DNA of 64,000 nt from Pseudomonas sp. M30-35 (lineage in GTDB: Bacteria > Pseudomonadota > Gammaproteobacteria > Pseudomonadales > Pseudomonadaceae), in assembly GCF_002163625.1 (NCBI RefSeq), contig NZ_CP020892.1, positions 992,001 through 1,056,000 on the forward strand, written 5' to 3'. This document shows positions 23,567 to 31,692 of the stretch, in pieces. Below the pieces are notes generated by a model. The model made no database searches. It was not told where the DNA came from and saw nothing but the letters and a program-made list of their open reading frames with translations. Position 1 is the first letter of the stretch, and each line of letters opens with the position of its first letter. The position numbers and the translations under genes are program-made.

Positions 23567-25159
23567 ATGCGTACGGCTATTGGCCTTCGATTACTGCTTG
23601 CTCTCACCCTTATGGGGTGGGGGCAATTTGCGTTTGCTGAGGATTATTCATGGGGTAATCCAAACGTTTCGCAAGTTCCACGCACAAGCTCACCTCAAGA
23701 GTGGTGTGAAGCTTATCGAGTTTGGCGAGCTACAAGCGCTTACCCTTCATTTGCGCTTAGCCGATTTACGGTTACAGCGACTAAAAAAAGCGCTACTAGT
23801 TACAACTGTGTTGTTTACCTTGATGGGGGGTATAACACTCAAGTCAGTGTGAGCCGGAACGGGGATACGTGCCAACCGGGCTATTCGTTAGACCCGGCTA
23901 CAGATGCGTGTCACCAGCCTAAAGACTGCATCAACAACCATAACGTGACCCTTGAAGCCATTTGCACGCTGGACACCTCTGGCGCCACATCCGAGGTCGC
24001 GTGTCCTGACAAGGTGTATTACGACGGTTGCTCGTTTCGTCGTGATACCTCCAAAGATTCAACCAAGTGCTATTGGGATCTGACTTCCCCGGAAAAAACT
24101 TACCGCTGCAATGTCGATTACTTGGGCGGCTACGGCTCTGTTCCACCTTCACCTGATCCTGATGCCATCGTGTGTAATGGCGAGGGTGTGTGCAAAGACC
24201 CTGCAGGCAACGAAACGGGTATCAACCCTTGGGATTCAGATACGCCATCGGCCAACTGCTATATGTCCGATGGCCGGGAAATTTGCCGAGACCCTAAAGA
24301 TAACGAATGCATCAAGGTCGGCGCCTCTGGTTCCTGCTTAGCCAATGACATGAACTGCTATTACTCAGGGCTTACCCTGCAGTGTGTCGAGGGCGACAAA
24401 CCACAACGCAACTGCACCTATTTCAACGGTGCTTATAAATGCTTCGACCCAAAAGACCCGTCCAAAGAGATTCCGGCAGATTCACCGGATCATCCCGACA
24501 ACGGCGGCAACGCTGACGGCAATGAAAACAATGATCCAAAAGACCCTTCCGCTCCCGGTGATGATGGTTCGGGTGAACCGGATAAACAGGGCAAAGATGA
24601 CCTTGCTACCAACAAATCAGTAAAGGACGTCGAAGACGCCGTTAGCAGCCTGGAAGCCGCTGTTAAAGATGGTTTAGCTGAAACCAACAACCTGCTTGAA
24701 GAAATCAAAGACGGGCTGGTTACCGATGAATACGACAACTCAGGCGATGGCAACGATGCCGATGCAAAAGCCGCCGGGGATGCTGTCGGTGTCGAGTTGG
24801 CCAACGCTATTGAGACCGAAACCGCCTCCATTCTCGAAGAGCGCGATGCTGACGCTCAATCGTACCTAGATAGTCTGCCAAAGGATGTCGAAGACTGGTT
24901 TGGTGCTGATGGCTCAAAGGTCGGTTTAACCGATGTCATTGATACGATTATTCCATCCGCTACCGGGTGTTCTGACTACACCGTCAGTCTCAAATTCAAA
25001 ACCTACTCCGCCAATCTTGTGATTCCAGTTTGCCAACTCACGCGGGTTAAACCGCTGCTTGAGTGGGTCATCTGGTGCATCACCTTTATTGGCCTCTGGA
25101 AAATCCTCTATTCATCACTTCGCCAAGACGACGTTAAAGCGTCGAAGGGAGGCTTCTAA
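23567..25159 (+). CDS. adsorption/attachment protein (pIII-like, TspB-type)
   Basis: A 530-aa protein with a signal peptide (MRTAIGLRLLLALTLMGWGQ, cleavage near FAFAEDY). A Cys-rich ectodomain spans residues ~40-290, with many CxxC-like pairs. An Asp/Pro/Asn-rich linker (PADSPDHPDNGGNADGNEN and on) leads to a helical region and a C-terminal TM anchor (LLEWVIWCITFIGLWKILYS). This matches the minor coat protein that binds the host receptor, usually a pilus, and ends the virion. It follows the major coat gene by 21 bp and abuts the DUF2523 gene. Confidence 0.85.
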   Translation: MRTAIGLRLLLALTLMGWGQFAFAEDYSWGNPNVSQVPRTSSPQEWCEAYRVWRATSAYPSFALSRFTVTATKKSATSYNCVVYLDGGYNTQVSVSRNGDTCQPGYSLDPATDACHQPKDCINNHNVTLEAICTLDTSGATSEVACPDKVYYDGCSFRRDTSKDSTKCYWDLTSPEKTYRCNVDYLGGYGSVPPSPDPDAIVCNGEGVCKDPAGNETGINPWDSDTPSANCYMSDGREICRDPKDNECIKVGASGSCLANDMNCYYSGLTLQCVEGDKPQRNCTYFNGAYKCFDPKDPSKEIPADSPDHPDNGGNADGNENNDPKDPSAPGDDGSGEPDKQGKDDLATNKSVKDVEDAVSSLEAAVKDGLAETNNLLEEIKDGLVTDEYDNSGDGNDADAKAAGDAVGVELANAIETETASILEERDADAQSYLDSLPKDVEDWFGADGSKVGLTDVIDTIIPSATGCSDYTVSLKFKTYSANLVIPVCQLTRVKPLLEWVIWCITFIGLWKILYSSLRQDDVKASKGGF

Positions 25160-25161
25160 TC

Positions 25162-25533
25162 ATGCCTTGGCTTATTGGGTTCTTTAGTCGTTTCTTTCTT
25201 CGGTTCTTCGCCGGTGCGGGCAAATTCCTGTTGGGGCTTCTCGCGCCGCTGATCACGCCGGTGATGCAGTTCATTGCTTCTTTCTTCAAAAAGCTGGGCA
25301 TTCTCGCCCTGATCGTGGCGGCCATCTATACCGCTATCACTGTGCTTTCCGGTGGTATCTCGCAACTAATCAGCACCCTTACGGGCGGCTTTCCAAGTGA
25401 CTTGCTTGTCTTCGGTCGCATGTTTTTGCCCGACAACCTCTCGTTCTGCATAGCGGTACTGGTCACGGCTCGGGTCAAGTCGCTGATCTTCTATTGGGTT
25501 TCCAAGCTCTCCGAAAAACTCATTCACACCTAG
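25162..25533 (+). CDS. DUF2523-type minor coat protein (pVI-like)
   Basis: A 123-aa, strongly hydrophobic protein MPWLIGFFSRFFLRFFAGAG with TM helices at FLLGLLAPLITPVMQFIAS, LALIVAAIYTAITVLSGGIS and a C-terminal segment (FCIAVLVTARVKSLIFYWVS). It is placed between the adsorption protein and the Zot ATPase, as pVI-like DUF2523 proteins are in Pf-type phages. It starts 2 bp after the preceding stop. Expected to sit with pIII at the virion tip and take part in release. Confidence 0.85.
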   Translation: MPWLIGFFSRFFLRFFAGAGKFLLGLLAPLITPVMQFIASFFKKLGILALIVAAIYTAITVLSGGISQLISTLTGGFPSDLLVFGRMFLPDNLSFCIAVLVTARVKSLIFYWVSKLSEKLIHT

Positions 25534-25542
25534 GGACTCGCC

Positions 25543-26643
25543 ATGGCCGTTTATATCGTCACCGGCAAGCTCGGTGCGGGCAAAACATTGCTGTGTATTT
25601 TGAAGATTCTCGACTATCTCAAAGCCGGTCGCCGGGTGGCTGTGAACGTCGATGTGAAAATGGACAAGCTCTGCAGACCCGGTAACAAGCACTCACGCCT
25701 TGTTCGCCTGCCTGACCTGCCATCAGCCGAAGACTTAACCGGCCTCGGCTTTGGCTTAGAAAAATACGATGAAGAAATGTTCGGCGGGATCTTTCTCGAT
25801 GAAGCCGGTGTTTGGCTCAACTCGCGGGACTGGAACTCGAACGGGCGTACCGACTTACTCAAGTTCTTTCTGTTCCTGCGTAAACGCCGTTGGGATCTGT
25901 GGCTGTGCGTTCAAAACGTCAACGTCATTGATAAACAGATCCGTGAATCGATCGCTGAACACGTCGTTTACATCAACCGTTGGGACAAGCTGAAAGTGCC
26001 TTTCTTTCTGCGTTTGCCGGGGCGGCTTCTCACGCTCGGGATCTGGAAAGGCAACCTGCCAAAGATGCATCAGGCCATCGTCAAATACGGCCCCAAATTC
26101 AACTCGCCCAAGGTCGATGACTGGTTCTATCAGGGCAAAGAGTTTTACAGCTTTTACGACACCACGCAGGAATACAACAAGGACTACGAAAAAGGCTCGT
26201 ACTCCATGTTGCCGCCCGGTTACTGGCGTCGCCACCTGCCGACTTCCCCTCGCAACATGGGGTTCTTTATGCGCACTACAAAAATCTTCTTCCGCCGTAC
26301 TCGTACGCTCAACGCATTGTTTCTCGGAGGCGTCATTGCGCTATGTATTGCTGTTCCCGTTTTTGCTGCTGTGGCTCTGGTTAGCTATCCGTCTGTACAA
26401 GCACCTGATGCTTTGCAAACACTCCGAACGCCCGATGCATCCAAGCTGGGCGATCAATTCGGGTCGTTACGTATTGCTACTTATGGTCGTTTATCTGGCC
26501 GGGTTCTCTACGTTTTTGTGGATGAATCAGGCACCCGGATAACAACAGAAGACCTAATCGCCAAAAACATCACCGTCAAAGACCGCGGCCCAAGGGAAGC
26601 GCTGTTGGTGCGTGATGACGACTTTCTCTCTGTTTACCGCTGA
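25543..26643 (+). CDS. zot: Zot-family assembly ATPase (pI)
   Basis: A 366-aa protein. The Walker A motif VTGKLGAGKT lies at the extreme N-terminus (K14), with Walker B as GGIFLDEAGVWL, and SRDW and LRKRRWDLWLCVQNVNVIDK follow, all typical of the zonula occludens toxin domain. A TM helix lies near residue 265-285 (LFLGGVIALCIAVPVFAAVA), followed by a periplasmic tail. In filamentous phages this inner-membrane ATPase drives virion extrusion together with the secretin. It starts 9 bp after the DUF2523 gene and is followed by the secretin after 9 bp. Confidence 0.93.
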   Translation: MAVYIVTGKLGAGKTLLCILKILDYLKAGRRVAVNVDVKMDKLCRPGNKHSRLVRLPDLPSAEDLTGLGFGLEKYDEEMFGGIFLDEAGVWLNSRDWNSNGRTDLLKFFLFLRKRRWDLWLCVQNVNVIDKQIRESIAEHVVYINRWDKLKVPFFLRLPGRLLTLGIWKGNLPKMHQAIVKYGPKFNSPKVDDWFYQGKEFYSFYDTTQEYNKDYEKGSYSMLPPGYWRRHLPTSPRNMGFFMRTTKIFFRRTRTLNALFLGGVIALCIAVPVFAAVALVSYPSVQAPDALQTLRTPDASKLGDQFGSLRIATYGRLSGRVLYVFVDESGTRITTEDLIAKNITVKDRGPREALLVRDDDFLSVYR

Positions 26644-26652
26644 GTAACCGCC

Positions 26653-28017
26653 ATGATTACTGAACGTAAAAGGATGGCCGCTAGCGCTTTCCTGTCTTCT
26701 CTGAGCATGGCGACCGTACTCGCCATCAATCCCAGTCAGTGTCAGGCAGAAGAACGCGTCGAGCTATACGACGCCACACTGCAGGACTTTGTTGAATGGT
26801 CTGCTGTACAGCTGAAAAAGTCGGTCGTGGTGGGTTCTGATATCCGTTCTGCGCCTGTGTCGATCTTTGCCACTTACACCGGCAACAAAGAACTCGAAGC
26901 ACTGCTTGAAAACGCCGTGCAATCGTCCGGCTTTTACTTTTCATCAACGCCCACGACCATTCGGATTAGCTCGCAACAGATCCCGGAATCGCCCGACCTG
27001 ATTACCGAAGTTATTCAGCTGCAGAACCTGCAGGCTGATTTTGCAGTGCAATCGATTCGCGATGTACTTGCCTCACGCCGCGACACTGAAAGCCAAAACG
27101 GCAATCAGGTCATGGTCACACCATCACCCACCACGAACGCCATCATCGTCACCGCCACCAAACCCCAGCTTGAGGCTATACGCGGGGTCATTAAAGAGAT
27201 CGATCAACCACGCAGGCAAGTTGAAATTACTGCAGTAATCGCCGAGCTGTCTGATGATGACTTTACAGCGCTCGGACTAAACATTGGCGGTTCAACTGAT
27301 CATGTGGATTTGGCCGGGGCATCACTGCGGCCTAGTGATCGGTCTGATTTAGGGTTTAGCCTGACCTTTACCGGCCCGACCATTTCAGCCTTCCTGCAGG
27401 CCATCAAAACCAGCGGCAACAGTCGGCTACTTTCAACACCGCAATTGCTCACCCTCAACCGCGAATCCGCTTCCATCGTTGTTGGCCAGAACGTCCCGTT
27501 TATTACTGGGCAAACCACCAGCGGTTCCACGCCGGCATCAGATCCGTTTCAAACCATCGTCCGCCAAGATGTGGGCGTGTCCCTTGAGGTTACACCGTTT
27601 ATAACCCCGTCCAACTCCATCGAGCTGCAGGTTAACCAGTCGGCCTCTAGTGTTTCGGATGATAAGACCGCTGCAGACATCATCACCAACACCAGAAGGG
27701 TGTTAACGCGGGTGCAATTGAAAGATGGGCAAGGGGTGTTGTTGGGTGGTCTCAGGTCGCAGCAAGAAGACACCTCAACCGCCGCCATCCCGATCCTGTC
27801 GGATATTCCCTATCTAGGTCGGCTCTTTCGGTCTGAGTCCAAGCGCACCCGCACTACCAACCTTGTCGTCCTGCTCACGGCCCGTATTCACGATATGCGC
27901 GATTCTGTGCTTGTGCCTAACGACATGAAGCCTTTCGTTGATCTTTCGCTCTGGCAGCTCGGCAGCGGTTCGGGCGCAGCCCGTGACACTGCCGAGCGCG
28001 CCAAGAGCGCCCGGTGA
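26653..28017 (+). CDS. phage-encoded secretin (pIV-like outer-membrane channel)
   Basis: A 454-aa protein with a signal peptide ending near QCQAEER. N-terminal N0/STN-like (LYDATLQDFVEWSAVQLKKS) and N1 domains (QLQNLQADFAVQSIRDVLAS, ITVTATKPQL-type segment) precede the secretin core. Core motifs are VPFITGQTTSGS, VGVSLEVTPFITPSNSIELQ and LLGGLRSQQEDT...IPILSDIPYLGRLFR with TNLVVLLTARI. It forms the outer-membrane pore for virion release. Well-studied Pf phages of P. aeruginosa lack their own secretin, so carrying one is notable. Confidence 0.93.
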   Translation: MITERKRMAASAFLSSLSMATVLAINPSQCQAEERVELYDATLQDFVEWSAVQLKKSVVVGSDIRSAPVSIFATYTGNKELEALLENAVQSSGFYFSSTPTTIRISSQQIPESPDLITEVIQLQNLQADFAVQSIRDVLASRRDTESQNGNQVMVTPSPTTNAIIVTATKPQLEAIRGVIKEIDQPRRQVEITAVIAELSDDDFTALGLNIGGSTDHVDLAGASLRPSDRSDLGFSLTFTGPTISAFLQAIKTSGNSRLLSTPQLLTLNRESASIVVGQNVPFITGQTTSGSTPASDPFQTIVRQDVGVSLEVTPFITPSNSIELQVNQSASSVSDDKTAADIITNTRRVLTRVQLKDGQGVLLGGLRSQQEDTSTAAIPILSDIPYLGRLFRSESKRTRTTNLVVLLTARIHDMRDSVLVPNDMKPFVDLSLWQLGSGSGAARDTAERAKSAR

Positions 28018-28051
28018 CGTCCCTGTAACACGTCATATAAATCAGAAAAGA

Positions 28052-28071
28052 AGTGGCCAATAGTGGTCAAT
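28052..28071 (+). repeat. tandem 10-bp repeat abutting the replication gene start
   Basis: AGTGGCCAAT (28052-28061) directly followed by AGTGGTCAAT (28062-28071), one mismatch. The second unit overlaps the ATG of the replication gene at 28070, and there is no usual SD before it. It could bind the replication protein or act as a translational operator. Confidence 0.5.
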
Positions 28072-29365
28072 GCTGGAGAAACGCAAATTGAAACCACAAG
28101 ATCAAATCAGGTTGAACAACGACGGTTACGAGTCTGCAACCGGTAGGCTGTTTGCTGACCGTGGAAACGGTCGAATCACAGACCTTTCAAAAGTCCGTTT
28201 GCTTCGTTGTGGTGTGGATACGGTTCGCCAGTTGTATCGGGGGCTGATCCGTCCGCACATCATGGCGCTGTTTGAGGTGCCGGGATCAATTGTCGATTTC
28301 GCTGGGCAACGTTGGCACTCGGGACGGGTAGGGCGTGACTCTGGCTATCAGTACAAGCTGCAAAACGCTGACCTTGGCCTGATTTTGCTGATCAAGAACT
28401 TCAATGCCAAGCTTGAAAGCGCTGGGCCTCACTTGAAAATTGAGGTTTCACCGCACGCAATCGACAACCTGTCACCTGAACGTCTGCAAGCACGCTTGGA
28501 CTACTACGCCGAGCACATTCTGAGTAACGTTGAAATCAATCAGTGCGCCGTCCATTTGGCCTTAGACCTTCAAGGCTGGACACCTCCAACCGATTTGGTT
28601 GCCCGCATGCACTGCCGTGCCCGGACTCACCGTGATATCTCGGGCATCAATGAAATCAACTGGGCCACTAAGTCCAGTGTGTATGGACGTGGCGAAACGT
28701 CGATGTTTGGCTCAGCTAACGGTGTTCAGTTGTGTATCTACAACAAAACCGAACAAGCCCGAGCTACTGACAAGCTCGACTATTGGGAAAGCGTTTGGAA
28801 GCGTCGTGACAGCTTCGACGATAACGACCCGGACAACTACGACCCAAACCAAGACGTATGGCGCATCGAGCTGCGTTACCACCACTCAATAATCCAGCAA
28901 TTCGCCAGCGGCTCTGTCGATCTGCAAAGCGGCTCAGTTATCGACACCAGTAGCTTTGCGGCGTTCTCTGGCCACTTAGACGGGCTTTGGCGCTATGGGT
29001 TGAGCCAATTCAAATTGCTATGCCGTCCGGGCTATTTCGAGCCGTTCTGGACGCTCATTCGTGAGGACGTAAAAGTGGATATTGAAGCCGATTCGCTACT
29101 CGATGACACCGAGTACAAGCGTTACTACAAGACCTCCCGTGGCTTTTCGGGTAAGAACGTTGAGCTTTTCTTGGGAAACTTCGTAAGCCTACTGGCAAGG
29201 GAGCAGGTGGGCGCAAAAAAGGCGTTTGATCGTCTGAAAGAATGGGAATGCTGGCCGGTAATACGCGATCACTACGCGGCCAAGGGTATGAGCGAACGGG
29301 ATCTGTATAAGCACATCAAGGCGTTACTTGAGGAACGTCATGTTCGTTGGGGTAGGGCGGTTTAA
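28070..29365 (+). CDS. phage replication initiation protein (gene II/X type)
   Basis: A 431-aa protein resembling the replication initiators of Pf-type inoviruses. It contains INQCAVHLALDLQGW, MHCRARTHRDISGINEINWA, a GETSMFGSANGVQLCIYNKT segment and VWRIELRYHHSIIQQF. It should nick the double-stranded form and start rolling-circle replication. The ATG at 28070 has no clear SD. A TTG at 28088 preceded by GGAGAA (28075-28080) is an alternative start. The stop overlaps the integrase start (TAATG). Confidence 0.82.
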   Translation: MLEKRKLKPQDQIRLNNDGYESATGRLFADRGNGRITDLSKVRLLRCGVDTVRQLYRGLIRPHIMALFEVPGSIVDFAGQRWHSGRVGRDSGYQYKLQNADLGLILLIKNFNAKLESAGPHLKIEVSPHAIDNLSPERLQARLDYYAEHILSNVEINQCAVHLALDLQGWTPPTDLVARMHCRARTHRDISGINEINWATKSSVYGRGETSMFGSANGVQLCIYNKTEQARATDKLDYWESVWKRRDSFDDNDPDNYDPNQDVWRIELRYHHSIIQQFASGSVDLQSGSVIDTSSFAAFSGHLDGLWRYGLSQFKLLCRPGYFEPFWTLIREDVKVDIEADSLLDDTEYKRYYKTSRGFSGKNVELFLGNFVSLLAREQVGAKKAFDRLKEWECWPVIRDHYAAKGMSERDLYKHIKALLEERHVRWGRAV

Positions 29366-30360
29366 TGGCGATTGATCAACAGCCAGATGGTCGCTGGAAA
29401 GTCGATATAGAGCCAGTCAAGGGCAAGCGCTTTCGCAAGACCTTCAAGACCAAAGGCGAGGCTCAACGGTTCGTCTCGTACTGCAGGGCTAAGGTTGTCG
29501 AAACGCCGGTTTGGAACCCTCGTCCCACTGATGCTCGGCGTCTTACTGGGCTTATTGACGCTTGGTTTGAGCTGCACGGGCACTCATTGCGCGATGGTCA
29601 ACGTCGCAAGGCCAAACTCGATCTGGTGGCTAAGCGCTTTCGCAACCCATTGGCAGCTAAGTTAGATCCGCAGGTCTACGCCAACGACCGACGCAAGCGG
29701 CTCGCTCAAGGCGTATCACCCAAGACGCTGAACAATGAACTTGGCTATCTGCGCTCTGTGTACAACGAATTGTCTAGGCTGGGAGTTATCACCTATGCAA
29801 ACCCACTCGCCCAGGTCAAACCGCTGCAGATCCAAGAGCGTGAGCTTTCATGGCTGACCTCTGAGCAAATAACCGAGTTGCTGCAGGCAATTAGCAGTGG
29901 TTGTGATAATCCGCATGTCGAGATCATCACACTGATCTGCTTGGCTACAGGTGCTCGATGGTCTGAGGCTGAGAAACTCAAGTCTACTGGGCTGCGTAAC
30001 GGGGTGATTACATTCAGCGGAACCAAGAGCGGTAAGGTTCGCTCTGTGCCTATCACCAAAGAGCTAGAAGCCAAGATCGTCCGTCATTGGAAGCAACACG
30101 GACAACCTAACTCGTCCATCACTTCGTTTCGGCGTGCTTTGGCCAGAACTTCAATCAAGCTCCCGAAAGGGCAGGCCGCCCACTCCCTGCGGCACACCTT
30201 CGCCAGCCACTTCATCCAGAACGGCGGAAATATCCTGACCCTGCAGAAGATCCTTGGTCACTCCAGCTTGGCTATGACCATGCGCTATGCACACCTTGCG
30301 CCGGATCATCTGCAGGATGCTGTGCTACTCGGTCCGCTTATTTTGCGAGAGGATTATTGA
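29365..30360 (+). CDS. phage tyrosine integrase
   Basis: A 331-aa tyrosine recombinase. An N-terminal beta-rich arm (MAIDQQPDGRWKVDIEPVKG) and a SAM-like core-binding domain are followed by the catalytic domain with Arg in ICLATGARWSEAEKL, HSLRHTFASHF, ILGHSSLAMTMRYAHL (Tyr nucleophile) and a short tail. All catalytic positions are present. It is the last gene of the phage, about 800 bp from attR, and overlaps the replication gene by one base. It should catalyse recombination at the ssrA 3' end with the excisionase at 21073. It is unrelated to the P4-type remnant at 16984. Confidence 0.93.
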   Translation: MAIDQQPDGRWKVDIEPVKGKRFRKTFKTKGEAQRFVSYCRAKVVETPVWNPRPTDARRLTGLIDAWFELHGHSLRDGQRRKAKLDLVAKRFRNPLAAKLDPQVYANDRRKRLAQGVSPKTLNNELGYLRSVYNELSRLGVITYANPLAQVKPLQIQERELSWLTSEQITELLQAISSGCDNPHVEIITLICLATGARWSEAEKLKSTGLRNGVITFSGTKSGKVRSVPITKELEAKIVRHWKQHGQPNSSITSFRRALARTSIKLPKGQAAHSLRHTFASHFIQNGGNILTLQKILGHSSLAMTMRYAHLAPDHLQDAVLLGPLILREDY

Positions 30361-30364
30361 TTTG

Positions 30365-30988
30365 TTACGTTGCATCACTGGGCGAAGGGGGGCTTGAGCT
30401 TCTTGCTTTATGAATTACAAAGGTTGCGACGTATGTTGCCATCATCAGGAGCGTGCCAGCTATGAGGATGAGAGCTAACCCCAAAGGTGTAAATAGAAAT
30501 TTAGTAATGGCATCCAATTTCGGCTTTTCTGGATTTAGAGTCGTATCGGAACTTCTGGCGCGCATTCGTACCTGCATATCAACCTTCATTGCTCCATAAG
30601 CTTTACGCTCTATGTTTTCAGCGACTCTACTTTTTGGAGTCTCCACGAATGTTTCTTTGTAAAGTGCCATCGCGTCTTCACAGTAGTAGTTCGTGTTGGC
30701 GTCATTGGCCTTTTCTGCGCTTATGCAGAGGTCAAGGTAGTCTAATACCTTCCAGTCCCAGTTATACGTTCTGGCTTCATTCACCTTCATACGGAAGGCG
30801 TCTGAGCTGTCGGAATATATTTTGACCTGGCTAAAGGTATATAGATTAAGGCTTCCCAGCGTAATGACGCCTACGGCTGCTAGTAGTAAAAGCCTACTCC
30901 ACATCCAATTGGACGCTTTTATGACTAGAGTGATAATCAGCGTTCCTACGTATTTTGCTTCCTCGATCCTGTCTTTAATCCCGCTCAC
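30365..30988 (-). CDS. hypothetical two-TM membrane protein (prophage cargo)
   Basis: A 207-aa protein from GTG 30988 (SGIKDRIEEAKYVGTLIITL) with AGGGTGAG upstream. The first TM helix is at LLLLAAVGVITLGSLNLYTF. The second is near the C-terminus (GLALILIAGTLLMMATYVAT). Between them is a ~110-residue periplasmic helical domain with a CxxxxKxNDxNxxYYC pattern (two Cys, DLCISAEK and YYCEDAM). It converges on the integrase with 4 bp between stops. AT-rich relative to the phage genes. Family and function unknown. Confidence 0.65.
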   Translation of the reverse strand: MSGIKDRIEEAKYVGTLIITLVIKASNWMWSRLLLLAAVGVITLGSLNLYTFSQVKIYSDSSDAFRMKVNEARTYNWDWKVLDYLDLCISAEKANDANTNYYCEDAMALYKETFVETPKSRVAENIERKAYGAMKVDMQVRMRARSSDTTLNPEKPKLDAITKFLFTPLGLALILIAGTLLMMATYVATFVIHKARSSSPPSPSDAT

Positions 30989-31071
30989 TATCTCACCCTG
31001 ATAAATCGCTTAAGGAATGCCCTTAGCGTTTAGAGTTCGAATAGTAGCAATGTAGTGGCACTCTCTCAATG

Positions 31072-31091
31072 TCGACACTTTTTCGACACCT
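31072..31091 (+). repeat. 20-bp direct repeat, right copy (possible integrase arm site)
   Basis: Identical to 17524-17543 and in the same orientation, 65 bp inside attR. Both copies contain paired TCGACAC units. Confidence 0.65.
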
Positions 31092-31105
31092 AACACCCAG
31101 AAAGC

Positions 31106-31143
31106 AAAAAGCCCCTGAAAATCACTAGGAAATTCAAGGGCTT
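31106..31143 (-). terminator. rho-independent terminator downstream of ssrA
   Basis: Stem AAGCCCCTGAA (31109-31119) and TTCAAGGGCTT (31133-31143), one mismatch, with T-rich sequence on the minus strand after it (A-run 31106-31110). It lies inside the prophage end, so the phage supplies a terminator to the tmRNA gene in place of the one now displaced to 17356-17380. Confidence 0.75.
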
Positions 31144-31156
31144 ATCGTGTTGCAAA

Positions 31157-31182
31157 TGGTGGAGCCGGGGGGATTTGAACCC
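31157..31182. repeat. attR, 26-bp ssrA 3' end
   Basis: Copy of 17393-17418 that is continuous with the body of ssrA. On the minus strand it forms the T-arm-like and acceptor end with the encoded CCA (31157-31159). Confidence 0.92.
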
Positions 31183-31543
31183 CCGTCCGCCAGTTCTCCG
31201 CTGTCGGTTCTACATGCTTAGCCGTGTCTATTAAGTTAACCCTTGGCCGCCCGACGGGCAGGGTGCTTTGGGCGAGTTGTGTAAGTTTTAGCCACTTCGT
31301 CCACAACGTACTACGCGGCGATTCTGTTCTATATGACAATCATTTCGGGTTTACAGACATCCCCTAATGATTGCTGGAGCCGAAGCTACCAGAAGTGCGA
31401 CTAGGCTGCTTACGCAGCTAGTTGAGCACCGTAATTGTCATCATTGGCAATTATAAAGTTTGCAACAGTGGATTTACGAGTTCTGTTACCCACTCGGCAT
31501 GCCCCTCGAGTTTCGCTACCGGCGTCGAATCCTAATCGGCCCC
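31157..31543 (-). ncRNA. ssrA: transfer-messenger RNA (tmRNA)
   Basis: A 387-nt gene on the minus strand from GGGGCCGATTAGG (31543) to the encoded CCA (31157). The 5' GGGGCCG pairs with 3' CGGCTCC and leaves a G-U at the third pair, the alanine identity element. The tag frame runs from GCC at 31448 to TAA at 31410-31412 and encodes ANDDNYGAQLAA. It rescues stalled ribosomes together with SmpB, encoded at 42950-43429. Its 3' end is the integration site of the inovirus. The regenerated sequence looks intact. Confidence 0.95.
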
Positions 31544-31692
31544 GAAACTGTGGTGCGTCTTTACGACCCCTCTAGTGTACGACAAAGCGCCTGTGTGCGT
31601 CGACCGCCAATACTTCGATTGCTGAGTCGCCCTGCCTGATGCATGTATGATGGCGGTTGCTAGACATTGGGTCTTCGGGAAGAGGCAAGTGT

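Larger units (their letters stand above)
17393..31182. mobile_element. integrated filamentous phage (inovirus, Pf-like) at ssrA, ~13.8 kb
   Basis: Bounded by 26-bp direct repeats of the ssrA 3' end. Inside are, in inovirus order, a repressor (minus), excisionase, small DNA-binding and membrane proteins, ssDNA-binding candidate, major coat protein, adsorption protein, DUF2523 minor coat protein, Zot ATPase, secretin, replication initiator and tyrosine integrase next to attR. The structural genes look intact, so the phage may be able to excise and be secreted. Cargo outside the structural block: a 67-aa protein, a GHKL-nuclease fusion and a single-TM protein on the left, and a two-TM protein on the right. 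The cargo is more AT-rich than the phage genes. Confidence 0.92.
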
